A stretch of 64,000 nt of DNA from Clostridiaceae bacterium HFYG-1003. Lineage in GTDB: Bacteria > Bacillota > Clostridia > Clostridiales > Clostridiaceae. Every line of letters begins with the position of its first letter. The stretch's first letter is position 1. The stretch lies in NCBI GenBank assembly GCA_024579835.1, contig CP102060.1, positions 1,835,558 through 1,899,557 on the forward strand. The letters are read 5' to 3'. The notes beneath the pieces were generated by a model, which searched no databases, had not been told where the DNA came from, and saw only the letters and a program-made list of their open reading frames with translations. The position numbers and the translations under genes were made by a program. Below, in pieces: positions 19,451 to 27,976 of this stretch.

Positions 19451-21421
19451 TTAGTCGTAGCTTTCCACGTCAGAATAATTAATGTACTTGGGATCCCGTT
19501 TCAGTTTCTTAAATGCCTTACCTCCTCCGGAATAGAACTTTCCGAAGAATTCAACGTAGATCAGACGCAGGGAATGAACATAAGCGCCCAATGCCGACAG
19601 GAAGAGGTTAAAGCCGTGCCCAACCAGGAATATGAGAGCCGCAAACGGCAATAAATACCAGGCACTGCCTATCATTCCGGCGATCATATTAAACGCCATG
19701 CCAATGAAGGCGCCGGAGAGGCCAAGGGCCATCAGACGGGAGTAGGACACGAAGTCACCGACCCAGGAAGAGATTCCATACAGCGAATACAGTCCGCCGG
19801 CAATTCGTCCACCCCATCCGGCTGCATCACGCGCCGCAAACAGGACAATGCCTGCCATGCCGATTACCATCACCCATAGGGCAACCGTTCCGACGATGGA
19901 TGGCAATTTGGCCGGACCTGCCAGGAGCAGAAGAATCATTCCGGTTAAGGCCATATACCAGAACACTACATCATAAACCATATCTTTCTTCTTGCCGTCA
20001 CGAAGCAGCATGTAGGCTTTGATCGCCAGGCCGAAGAACAGATGGACCAGTCCGAAAATGATCGAGATGATGAGCATCAGCTGGAAGTCCTTGTTCGTAT
20101 CCAAAAGCTTTGGCACCGGGATGTCCAGCGAGAAGTACGAACCGTAGATCACACCCCAGAAGATCGTGGGGATGGACAGGTAGAAGAAGAACTGAACGAA
20201 ATTCCGCATGCTCTTGCTCAGGTTCAGGTACTTCAAAGCCAGGCTGCTGCCGATCAGCAGAATCAGGCCGTAGCCTGCATCTGCCAGCATCATTCCGAAG
20301 AAGAACATGTAGAAAGGAGCCAGCAGCGGGGTTGGGTCAATTTCGTTGTACTGCGGCATGGAGTACATCTGGGTGATGTTGGAGAAAGCACTCGCAAACT
20401 TGTTGTTCTTCAGGATGATCGGAACCGTCTCATCCTCCCTGTCCGCTGGTTCAGCGCTCAGGTGATAGCGGTCTTTGACTGCCCGGTGGATTGCTTCCTC
20501 GAATTCCTTCGCCTTTTCTGTCGGGATGTAGCCTTCCATGGCATTCATCGTTTCGGTGTTGATGAAATTCTCATTGGCCATGACCCTCAGGCGCTTGTTC
20601 TCCAGATACTCATAGGCCATTTCCAGTTTCGGGATATCCTGGCCGTACGCCCGGAGCTCATCCCTGGTTTCGTGCTCTCTGGCTTTGAGTTCGATGATTT
20701 CCTTGTTGAGGCGCTGTTTGCGCTTCAGGGGTTCTTCATCGTAATCAAGCTTGTGTTGGGAGAATGCTGCCTGACGCAGGATCTCCGCCACCGCTTCCTC
20801 TTCCAGAGGGTGTGTGATGATCAGATAGTAAAAATCAGCTTTTGATTCGCCGACTTTTTCAACATAGGTGTACTTTAGTTTGTTCAGCTCCTGGCGCATG
20901 CCTTCTTCCATCTTGCGAGGGATGGCACCCAGCAGCGTCCGGGCTGATCTGACTGCTTCGATGCGCTTGGGTGAAATGTCGAGCTGAGTCCAGCTGGTCA
21001 CTTCCTCCAGTTCGCTTCTCATCTTGGTTTCCTTCAGTTTCAATTCATCCAACCGGTCGGAGATTTGTCGGACAGCGTCATAGGTCGCTTCCCAGCCGCT
21101 GGCTTTTACCGTTGACTCCAACTGGTCGAACCCAATGGTGGGATTTCCCTCCCTGAGCCCTTTGAGTCCCCCTGGCCGCTCGTCGTAATTGAACAGGAGC
21201 TTTAAGGCGTATTTGACCTTTTCTACCTGCTCGTTAACTGCAACGACCTTTTCCGGGACTTTTCCGGTTTTTGCTCCCTCCTGCTCCCCATTCGCGTCAG
21301 TCTCGACTTCCTCCGGTTTCAGAAAATGAACATAGTTGAATTTCTGAAGTTCCTTGAGGAGGGCGTCCTGCTCCTTGTCGAATGTGAAGAGGCTGAATTT
21401 GGTCATGTTAACGATTGCCAT
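19451..21421 (-). CDS. ntpI: V/A-type ATPase subunit I (membrane stator, subunit a-like)
   Basis: A 656-aa stator. The N-terminal half (about 1-330) is soluble with long coiled-coil helices. The C-terminal half has about seven to eight membrane helices with the sequence DAGYGLILLIGS and RLMALGLSGAFIGMAFN. The latter holds the conserved Arg (in SYSRLMALGL) that faces the ring. Start ATG 21421 overlaps the preceding small subunit by 14 nt. The C-terminus continues LRLIYVEFFGKFYSGGGKAFKKL, typical of the family. Confidence 0.96.
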   Translation of the reverse strand: MAIVNMTKFSLFTFDKEQDALLKELQKFNYVHFLKPEEVETDANGEQEGAKTGKVPEKVVAVNEQVEKVKYALKLLFNYDERPGGLKGLREGNPTIGFDQLESTVKASGWEATYDAVRQISDRLDELKLKETKMRSELEEVTSWTQLDISPKRIEAVRSARTLLGAIPRKMEEGMRQELNKLKYTYVEKVGESKADFYYLIITHPLEEEAVAEILRQAAFSQHKLDYDEEPLKRKQRLNKEIIELKAREHETRDELRAYGQDIPKLEMAYEYLENKRLRVMANENFINTETMNAMEGYIPTEKAKEFEEAIHRAVKDRYHLSAEPADREDETVPIILKNNKFASAFSNITQMYSMPQYNEIDPTPLLAPFYMFFFGMMLADAGYGLILLIGSSLALKYLNLSKSMRNFVQFFFYLSIPTIFWGVIYGSYFSLDIPVPKLLDTNKDFQLMLIISIIFGLVHLFFGLAIKAYMLLRDGKKKDMVYDVVFWYMALTGMILLLLAGPAKLPSIVGTVALWVMVIGMAGIVLFAARDAAGWGGRIAGGLYSLYGISSWVGDFVSYSRLMALGLSGAFIGMAFNMIAGMIGSAWYLLPFAALIFLVGHGFNLFLSALGAYVHSLRLIYVEFFGKFYSGGGKAFKKLKRDPKYINYSDVESYD

Positions 21422-21734
21422 TTGACTTCACAATCCTCTCCAGTATGGCAGATGCTGCTTTTTCCACCTGAGCATCCTCGATGCTCAGAATGGCGTTCAC
21501 GGATGCCTTTCCTTCTTCCAACACACTTTGAACCGAATGTTCCGCGTCCAGTTTTGCTTTGCTCTTGATTTCTTCTGCTAACCGCCGGGCTTCTTCCATG
21601 ATGTTTGCATCATTGAGCTTCACCTGGGCTTCTGCTTCTTTCAAAAGCTCCCTGGATTTCATCTGGGCTTCTGAAACCAGCCGGCTGGCTTCATCTTCTG
21701 CCAGCTTGATCTTTTCAATCGCTTCCCTTGCCAA
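21408..21734 (-). CDS. V/A-type ATPase subunit H/G (small peripheral-stalk subunit)
   Basis: A subunit of about 108 aa, almost entirely one coiled coil rich in Ala, Glu and Lys (REAIEKIKLAEDEASRL...), the usual first gene of clostridial V/A-ATPase operons and partner of subunit E in the peripheral stalk. Start choice: TTG 21734 has AAGGCGGTGA 4-5 nt upstream. GTG 21773 also opens the frame but has no ribosome site, and its extra residues do not look like the coiled coil. Known as AhaH or NtpF in other systems. Confidence 0.85.
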   Translation of the reverse strand: MAREAIEKIKLAEDEASRLVSEAQMKSRELLKEAEAQVKLNDANIMEEARRLAEEIKSKAKLDAEHSVQSVLEEGKASVNAILSIEDAQVEKAASAILERIVKSNGNR

Positions 21735-21753
21735 TATCTCACCGCCTTTATCG

Positions 21754-21795
21754 TTAAAATAGTACAGTTTCACAACACTTGTTTATTTTGAACAA
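21754..21795 (-). CDS. Possible 13-codon leader reading frame
   Basis: TTG at 21795 is preceded by AAAGGAGAG (7-nt spacing) and followed by 12 codons and TAA. The ribosome site is better than that of the following ATPase gene and is otherwise unexplained. The frame is not that of subunit H. It may be a leader peptide or a chance match. Confidence 0.2.
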   Translation of the reverse strand: MFKINKCCETVLF

Positions 21796-21829
21796 GGAAT
21801 CTCTCCTTTCTCAAAATCGTAATGCATCT

Positions 21830-23569
21830 TTATGCAGGAGTGTAATCAGTGCCTGATATATGCCTGACCTCGATCAGGTCAGGATATGCCAGCGAGTAAA
21901 AGATTAATGACTCGCCCGCAATGATTTCGCCACTTTGCCAAAAACGTAACACTTTGATTCTAAACCCCTCGACGCTTCCTTTCAACTGGAAGTTGTCTTT
22001 ATCACTGAATAATATGCGTCCGCGAGAACTGTTATATTTTTGACTTTTCAGCCATTCAGGGAAATTGCCTTTTCGGTTGCCCAGAATGTAGTCAAATCGC
22101 AGGAGATCCGCTAATACAGCCGATTGCTCGGGGGTTAAAGTCTCCCTTAAATCATTCAAAGCTCTGTAGTAATCTTCAAATGAAACAGCGCTGATGCGCT
22201 TTTGGTATTTCAATAATAATTCAGCTATAATTATGAACAATTCCCACGGTTCATCGAAAATACTTAACAAATATTTCATACAACAGGCAAATTTTCCCGA
22301 ATTGTAATATTTATCCGTGACCTGTTCAATCAGTTTGATAATTCGAAGATCCTCATAGCTCATCCGGTCTGTTCCCAGTACCTCGTAGGGCGGCCAGGGG
22401 CGAAATCGAATGTCATACTGGGATGCGCTGTGCCAGAGCGGAGTTCCCTTCAGTACCTTTAAAAATCCCACCTGAAGCATCTGGGGCCGCATCTTGATGC
22501 AGTCATTGAAACTGTTCCGGAACGTCTCCAGTGTATCTCCCGGCAGACCGGCGATGAGATCGGTATGTACGTGGACATTACCTGCCTCAATGATCCTGTT
22601 CAGTGCATCTCTGAGCTGAACCGGGTCATCCCGCCGATTGATCAGCCGAAGAACCCAGGGATCGGTGGTCTGAATGCCCGCCTCAATCTGAAACAAACCA
22701 GGCGGTGCCTGATTCAGCGTTTGAATCAAACGATCGGATAAGGTGGCCGCTCCTACTTCAAAGTGGAAGGACGTATGTCCTCCCCGCTGGATGGATTCAC
22801 TCAGCAAAAAGGATAAAATGTCGAAGGCCCAGTCTTCTTTGATATTGAAGGTACGATCCACCAGCTTGACCAGCGGGACCTTTGCATCCATCAGAACGCC
22901 CAGTTCCCTCTTGACCATCTCCACGGGCTTATGCCTCAGAGTACGGTCGATGGATGAAAGGCAGTAGGTACAGCCGTACGGACAGCCCCGCTGACCCTCA
23001 TAGTACACAATGCGGTGTTCCAGGCGTCCCAGATCCTCCTTATCATAGGGGAAGGGCACCTCACTCATGTCGGCCAGTCTGGCCGGCGCCGTGAGACGGA
23101 TCGATCCATCGTCCAAGCGAAGCATCAGTCCCGGAATCTCCCGCAGCGACTCTGTCAGGAAATGATCTGAATTCTGATGGTGCGAGGCTTCCAAAGCATT
23201 CAGAACCTCCGGGAAGATCACTTCCCCTTCGCCGACCATCACTCCGTCAGCCGGAACTTCCTGCAGGAAGTTTTCGGCGTCATATGCTACCTCAGGGCCT
23301 CCGCATAGAATCATGGTTTGGGGAAGCACCATTCGAACTGCCTCGCTCAGCTGTCGGACGTATTCGATATTCCAGATATAACAGGAAAAAACCAGTAAAT
23401 CCGGATGAAATTGAATCAATTCGCTCAGAATCAGATCCACATCGTCATTAATGGTCCTTTCATGGAAAACTACATCCCAGGATGATTGTTCTGCTATTTT
23501 ATTGAGATAGCGCAATGCCAGGTTCGAATGAATAAACTTTGAATCCAGGGCAGTCAGTAAAACACGCAT
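21830..23569 (-). CDS. B12-binding-domain radical SAM protein (DUF4080-containing type)
   Basis: A 579-aa cytoplasmic iron-sulfur enzyme. Residues 1-120 look like a cobalamin-binding Rossmann domain (MRVLLTALDSKFIHSNLALRYL, then LLVFSCYIWNIEYV and GGPEVAYDAEN). The radical SAM core begins with CPYGCTYC at 196-203, which supplies the three Cys for the 4Fe-4S cluster. It continues with a TIM-barrel half including IQTTDPWVLRLINRRDD and DLIAGLPGDT. A C-terminal domain of about 200 residues corresponds to the DUF4080 region of such proteins. The classic B12-ligand DxHxxG motif is not seen, common in this subgroup. Substrate unknown. It lies immediately upstream of the ATPase operon. Confidence 0.88.
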   Translation of the reverse strand: MRVLLTALDSKFIHSNLALRYLNKIAEQSSWDVVFHERTINDDVDLILSELIQFHPDLLVFSCYIWNIEYVRQLSEAVRMVLPQTMILCGGPEVAYDAENFLQEVPADGVMVGEGEVIFPEVLNALEASHHQNSDHFLTESLREIPGLMLRLDDGSIRLTAPARLADMSEVPFPYDKEDLGRLEHRIVYYEGQRGCPYGCTYCLSSIDRTLRHKPVEMVKRELGVLMDAKVPLVKLVDRTFNIKEDWAFDILSFLLSESIQRGGHTSFHFEVGAATLSDRLIQTLNQAPPGLFQIEAGIQTTDPWVLRLINRRDDPVQLRDALNRIIEAGNVHVHTDLIAGLPGDTLETFRNSFNDCIKMRPQMLQVGFLKVLKGTPLWHSASQYDIRFRPWPPYEVLGTDRMSYEDLRIIKLIEQVTDKYYNSGKFACCMKYLLSIFDEPWELFIIIAELLLKYQKRISAVSFEDYYRALNDLRETLTPEQSAVLADLLRFDYILGNRKGNFPEWLKSQKYNSSRGRILFSDKDNFQLKGSVEGFRIKVLRFWQSGEIIAGESLIFYSLAYPDLIEVRHISGTDYTPA

Positions 23570-23745
23570 TTTTTGTCACCTTCAATACTACCATCATAAC
23601 ACATTTTGATATTTCCTTATATCGTAAACGGTATTCCCCTCTATGTTTCAGGGCTGATCTTCTCATTCATTGAGCAATTCATAACGCCTTTGGATAGCAT
23701 TCCGATGATTGCTGATTTACGCTATTTTTTCTCGTATGTTCAAAA

Positions 23746-23795
23746 GCAATCAGCTGCAATCAGCTGCAATCAGCTGCAATCAGCTGCAATCAGCT
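23746..23795. repeat. Five perfect tandem copies of a 10-bp unit
   Basis: GCAATCAGCT is repeated at 23746, 23756, 23766, 23776 and 23786 without any change. The half CAGCTG formed at each junction is a palindrome. One helical turn per unit would place any bound protein on the same face of the DNA. Confidence 0.95.
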
Positions 23796-23945
23796 CCAAA
23801 ACAACACCAATCATCCTGATTACGACCGATTCTCACCTGGTAACTCTTTTTTTACCAACACTTTTTTGAAAAGCCAATGATTATTTAAGCTGGAGCTGTA
23901 AGCGAACCGGATCGTCCCGCGGTTGAGCACTTTTACTCAGACTGA

Positions 23946-24004
23946 CACAAAGCTCCCTGCTGCCGTTCAGGATTTTGCCTGATCGGGAAGCAGGGAGCTT
24001 TGTG
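23946..24004. terminator. Long hairpin, possible bidirectional terminator of the phospholipase gene
   Basis: CACAAAGCTCCCTGCT (23946-23961) and its exact complement at 23989-24004 make a 16-bp stem with an inner TCAGG/CCTGA stem. It lies 52 bp past the end of the minus-strand gene at 24057. The T-run after either arm is poor, so it may act as an mRNA-protecting structure. Confidence 0.5.
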
Positions 24005-24056
24005 ACTGGCAGTCGGCTTACGCAAACTACTGGCAGTGCCAGGAGTAATCTTCCGA

Positions 24057-24875
24057 CTAATCCGGCTCAATCGAGTATTCTTTTTTCAGGTTGCGAACTT
24101 CTATCCGCTTGTCGTGTTCCGCTTCTTTCAAAGTGGAAAACCAGGCTTCATAGAAATCCAGCAGCAATCCCGCGGTGGTTCGCTGAGCCAGGGCGATCAG
24201 GCGTTCCGCCATGAAACGGAAAGCTTCTTCCTGGTTCGCAATATTTTTCGCTTCTTCATAGATGGCATTGGCCTGTTTCGCGTTTTCGGAGATGTACATT
24301 TCAAAACGGGGATACCGAACAATGCCATGCCGGACCGTAAAATCGATGGTATCCCAGGAATGTGCCAGGATCCAGACTTCATAGTCATGATGCGATTCCA
24401 GCAGCTTATTGTTGATGTGCTGCGGAACCGTCATATCCTGACTCAAGTGGCAGATCACTCCGGTATAGAACAGCGCCCGGGTCAGATTAGCCCGTCTGGC
24501 ATAATACATCATTTTGTCCCGGTATTTGGTAGCTTCTGTCAACGCATCTGAAAATCCATACAGACCCTTTTTCATTTCATGGTGATAAAAATGATTGATG
24601 CTCTTGAAATCCTGGTCGATCCAGGTCGCGCCTTCATTCAGGAATCGTATGTGATCACGGTAAAAATCGGCTGCCTCATAGTACCCTTCATTTTCCAGGA
24701 TATGGACCGATTTGATGTTGATATAGCGATGCATCAGACAGGAAGTTTTAAAGGCAAATTTTTTGAAGGGATTGGCCCCCTTCATCACCAGAGTGGCAAC
24801 CCGGCCAAATGATTTTTCCAGTTTACCCGCTCGATGGCGGTAGGACGAATCAATCTTGCTGACGATATTTTCCAT
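24057..24875 (-). CDS. Zinc-dependent phospholipase C-like protein
   Basis: A 272-aa helical protein of the zinc-dependent phospholipase C/S1-P1 nuclease fold. Candidate metal ligands are His50, His58, Asp89, His95, then His143 and Asp147 in CHLSQDMTVPQH, His153, and His162/163 with Glu166 in ESHHDYEVW. This spacing (HxxxD...PxH...HxxYE) is that of PlcC-type enzymes that hydrolyse phospholipids. No signal peptide is visible, unlike the secreted toxins, so it may act inside the cell, leave by another route, or have a different substrate. Start at ATG 24875 follows GGAAGTGA by 5 nt; an upstream ATG at 24890 has no site. Confidence 0.82.
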   Translation of the reverse strand: MENIVSKIDSSYRHRAGKLEKSFGRVATLVMKGANPFKKFAFKTSCLMHRYINIKSVHILENEGYYEAADFYRDHIRFLNEGATWIDQDFKSINHFYHHEMKKGLYGFSDALTEATKYRDKMMYYARRANLTRALFYTGVICHLSQDMTVPQHINNKLLESHHDYEVWILAHSWDTIDFTVRHGIVRYPRFEMYISENAKQANAIYEEAKNIANQEEAFRFMAERLIALAQRTTAGLLLDFYEAWFSTLKEAEHDKRIEVRNLKKEYSIEPD

Positions 24876-25029
24876 GGTTTTCACTTCCATTTTAGCTTTG
24901 GTTAACAGGCCATTGGATGAACCTTGAGTTAATTATACCTTTTCATTAAGAATAATTATCACTTAGGCGAAAATATCACACTTTTGTTACGCTATCTTCA
25001 TACGGGGAGCGGATCCTGGAGCGATTCGG

Positions 25030-26628
25030 TTACTCCTGTACCCGAAGGAAGCGCTGAATCGAGCTGGGAACTTTGTTGGCCAGCCCGGGACGGATGGCAT
25101 TGAGATCAGCTCTGGTGATGCCGCCAAGAAGCAGCAGAGCCACCGAGTAGGCTGCGATGCCAACGCCCATCAGAAGAATCAGCTGAATGCCATTGGCACT
25201 TCGACCGGCGACATCCGGGAGAACCTGCTGGAGCAGGATCAGTGCTCCTCCCATAATGAGGGAGGCCAGCAGCGGTCGACGGGCAATCCGCACCTGATTA
25301 ATGGACAGTTTGAGGTTCTGATGAATCAGATATTCATTCAGACCCAGGGTTACAATCCCCTGCAGATAACTGGAAATGATGGCTCCCTGGCCACGCAGCT
25401 CCGGCAGGGCCACCAGGAAGTAGTTGGCGATAATTTTGACCGCAATGCCGATGAGCAGGGGCACCAGGGACTTGCGATGGAGTCCCAAGGCCTGAAGCAG
25501 CACCGTCTGCATCAGGGTAATCCCCTGCAGAATGACGACAAAAGATCCCATGGCGATCAGTAGTCCACGGACCGGTTCCCCGTCAAACATCGCAATGTTG
25601 GCCGGCCCCGAGACTGCGTACAGCCCGATCGCAGACGGAAAGGCCAGGAGATAATTTATCTTCAGGGCCATCCGGTATTTGCGCCGGACTTCCTCATAGT
25701 CCCCGAGGCTTGAGGCTCTGGCAAGGGACGGAAACAAAGAAGTGGTCAATGCGACCAGGATGGTCAGCGGGACCGCAATGATGGTCTTATAGCTGGAGAG
25801 AAACGAATAGGTTACATTGGCTCCGGCCACATCCAGGCCCGACACCAGCAGTCGGGTCTTGACATTGACCAGGTCAATGATATGCCCAAACTGGGTGGCC
25901 GCCGTACCGATGGCCAAAGGGATGGTATAAGCCATCAGTTCCCGCAGAATTCTGCGTTCAGTTCCGTCCTTGCTTCTGCCTCCGGGTTCTTCCGCAGAGG
26001 TACGGCGATACTGCCAGGCAAGATAGGCTGCCGCCACCAGAGCCCCGAACAGCGTTCCGGAAGCCGCGCCGGCTACACCGTACTGAATTCCAAAGCGAAT
26101 CAGAACAAGAGCCAGAACCAGAGAGACCACCACATTGACGGCCTGTTCCCAGATCTGACTGACGGCCTTCATGGAAAGCAGTCTCCGTCCCTGGAAATAG
26201 CCCCGATATGCACTGGTGGCTGAGGTCACGGCGATTGCCGGCGCCAGGATGCGGAGCGAATTGACACTGGTGGGGGCACCTGAGATTTGAGCCAGGCTGC
26301 CGGCCGCCAGAAAGAAGATCACGGACACCACCACTCCCAGAGCCAGCAGGATGGTCCGGGAGATCCGAAATACTTTATGGGCAGCTGCCACATCCTGGCG
26401 AGCCATGCGGTCACTCACCATCTTGGCAATGCCCTTGGTGATGCCTTCATTGGTAATGACATAGGCGAAAGCAAAGAATTCATAGGCGGTGGTATAGACC
26501 CCATGGGCTTCTGCCTGAATAATGTTCAGCAGCAGCGGGACGTAAATCAATGACATGATTTTCGTCAGAAAGGTGGCCACCGTCAGGATCATAAAACTTT
26601 TTGACGTCGATTCCTCTTTGATTCTCAT
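25030..26628 (-). CDS. SpoVB/MurJ-like lipid-linked oligosaccharide flippase
   Basis: A 532-aa membrane protein with about 14 helices of the MOP exporter superfamily. Its N-terminus (SKSFMILTVATFLTKIMSLIYVPLLLNIIQ) and the following AHGVYTTAYEFFAFAYVITNEGITKGIAKMVS are typical of the SpoVB/YtgP/YkvU group, which flips lipid-linked cell-wall or polysaccharide precursors. About 9 bp separate it from the pseudouridine synthase gene upstream, so the two are probably co-transcribed. Lipid II or a related undecaprenyl-linked substrate is likely, but the exact role (growth or spore cortex) cannot be decided here. Confidence 0.9.
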   Translation of the reverse strand: MRIKEESTSKSFMILTVATFLTKIMSLIYVPLLLNIIQAEAHGVYTTAYEFFAFAYVITNEGITKGIAKMVSDRMARQDVAAAHKVFRISRTILLALGVVVSVIFFLAAGSLAQISGAPTSVNSLRILAPAIAVTSATSAYRGYFQGRRLLSMKAVSQIWEQAVNVVVSLVLALVLIRFGIQYGVAGAASGTLFGALVAAAYLAWQYRRTSAEEPGGRSKDGTERRILRELMAYTIPLAIGTAATQFGHIIDLVNVKTRLLVSGLDVAGANVTYSFLSSYKTIIAVPLTILVALTTSLFPSLARASSLGDYEEVRRKYRMALKINYLLAFPSAIGLYAVSGPANIAMFDGEPVRGLLIAMGSFVVILQGITLMQTVLLQALGLHRKSLVPLLIGIAVKIIANYFLVALPELRGQGAIISSYLQGIVTLGLNEYLIHQNLKLSINQVRIARRPLLASLIMGGALILLQQVLPDVAGRSANGIQLILLMGVGIAAYSVALLLLGGITRADLNAIRPGLANKVPSSIQRFLRVQE

Positions 26629-26637
26629 ATTAACTAA

Positions 26638-27600
26638 CTAAATTTCCACGCGGAACACGTCGCTCTTGATGTGGCGGAATAAGGGCGGCAGCTTGACGGT
26701 AATGACTTTGCCCTGAAGGTAGGACAGAAAATCGTCGGTCTGCAGGAAGGTCACTTTATAGGCATAAAGATACTGAAATTTCAGGGCGTACTTGTTGTCA
26801 AAATAGGCGTTGATTTCTTTTGAGCCATATTTGCGGTCACCGACAATGGGATTTCCCATGTGTGACAGATGAGCCCTCAGCTGATGGGAGCGTCCGGTAA
26901 TCAGGTTCAGTTCGACAAACGAATACAGGCCGTTGGACTCCATTGTCCTGGTTTCCATGACGATGGGCAGACGGTCTGTTCCCGCTTCCTCATAGATTCT
27001 GGAGACATTGCGGTCAGCGTCCTTGGAGATGAAAGCCTCCTTACGGCCGTCCGGAATCCGTCCTTTGACGATGGCCACATAGTCCTTGCGCAGTCCGCCG
27101 TCTTTCAGAATGGCCGCCAGGCTCCGCGTCGCCTGAGCATTTTTCCCGAAAATCACAATGCCTGATGTATTCCGATCCAGCCGGTTGACCGGAGAGGGGG
27201 AATACGTTGTTTCCACAGCCGGATCCCAGGCTCCCTTTTCTGCCAGATAGCTCAGGACATGATCCGTCAGACTGGGTTGTTCTGACCCATCCGGATGAAC
27301 CACCACGCCCGGCCATTTTTCGACCATCAGGATGTTCTGGTCTTCAAAAACCACCTTGAAATCTACATTGGCATCCATGAACGTCTTCTTTTCCACCGCC
27401 TTACGGGATTCCAGGTAGCGAATCTCGAGTTCATCGCCCTCCGAGAGCCGATCCTTGTCTTTGGCCTTTGCCCCGTTCAGCCTCACATCGCCCTTGCGCA
27501 GGGCTTTGTGGATCGCCGAAAGCGGAACATCCCGCATCAGTTTCTTAACGTATTTTTCAACACTCTGTCCGGCCTCATTCGGCCCAATTTTAATGATCAT
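26638..27600 (-). CDS. RluA-family 23S rRNA pseudouridine synthase
   Basis: A 320-aa enzyme that converts uridine to pseudouridine in RNA. An N-terminal S4-like RNA-binding region (about 1-65, with IHKALRKGDVRLNGAKAKDKDRL split over it) is followed by the catalytic domain. The catalytic Asp is Asp142 in NRLDRNTSGIVIF; the usual HRLD is NRLD here. GRSHQLRAHLSHMGNPIVGD is the second signature. AAGGAAAG precedes the ATG. The RluD/RluC subtype and the modified site are not decided by sequence. Confidence 0.94.
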   Translation of the reverse strand: MIIKIGPNEAGQSVEKYVKKLMRDVPLSAIHKALRKGDVRLNGAKAKDKDRLSEGDELEIRYLESRKAVEKKTFMDANVDFKVVFEDQNILMVEKWPGVVVHPDGSEQPSLTDHVLSYLAEKGAWDPAVETTYSPSPVNRLDRNTSGIVIFGKNAQATRSLAAILKDGGLRKDYVAIVKGRIPDGRKEAFISKDADRNVSRIYEEAGTDRLPIVMETRTMESNGLYSFVELNLITGRSHQLRAHLSHMGNPIVGDRKYGSKEINAYFDNKYALKFQYLYAYKVTFLQTDDFLSYLQGKVITVKLPPLFRHIKSDVFRVEI

Positions 27601-27976
27601 ATTGCTTTCCTTTATGGGATTCCGGGGACTCAGCTGAGTTGCCGGGATCCATGACTTTTATTATTGTTTCAATTGATTCCGCATCACTTGATTATAACAG
27701 AAATCCTCAGGGAAGGCGTAACAATTGAGTACCAGCGTCGCATCCGCTTCCATCCTTACTCACTCTTGGTGAAACACATCAGCCCTGGATCGATCTCGCC
27801 TTTCAGAGCCGGGATCTTTCATCAGACTCCGTTCACGAACCTGAATCCTTCCGGCTGAAACACGCCCTTTGAACGGCCTGGTCTATTCCTCAGTTGCGCA
27901 TCAGGCGGTTAATCTTCCCTGATCCAGTTAACCTTATGATTCAGGCCCTATGCTGAGACTATTCATCTTGAAATCT
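27601..27976. promoter_or_regulatory. Intergenic region with an extended -10 for the pseudouridine synthase gene
   Basis: On the minus strand TGTTATAAT (plus 27691-27699) is a clean extended -10 about 90 bp before the ATG. Nothing else is recognisable in the rest of the gap. Confidence 0.5.

Larger units (their letters stand above)
23570..24056. other. Intergenic region with a tandem repeat and a long hairpin
   Basis: No gene is convincing here. It holds the five-copy 10-bp repeat (23746-23795) and the 16-bp-stem hairpin (23946-24004), listed separately, plus AT-rich DNA that may contain the promoter of the radical SAM gene. Confidence 0.5.
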
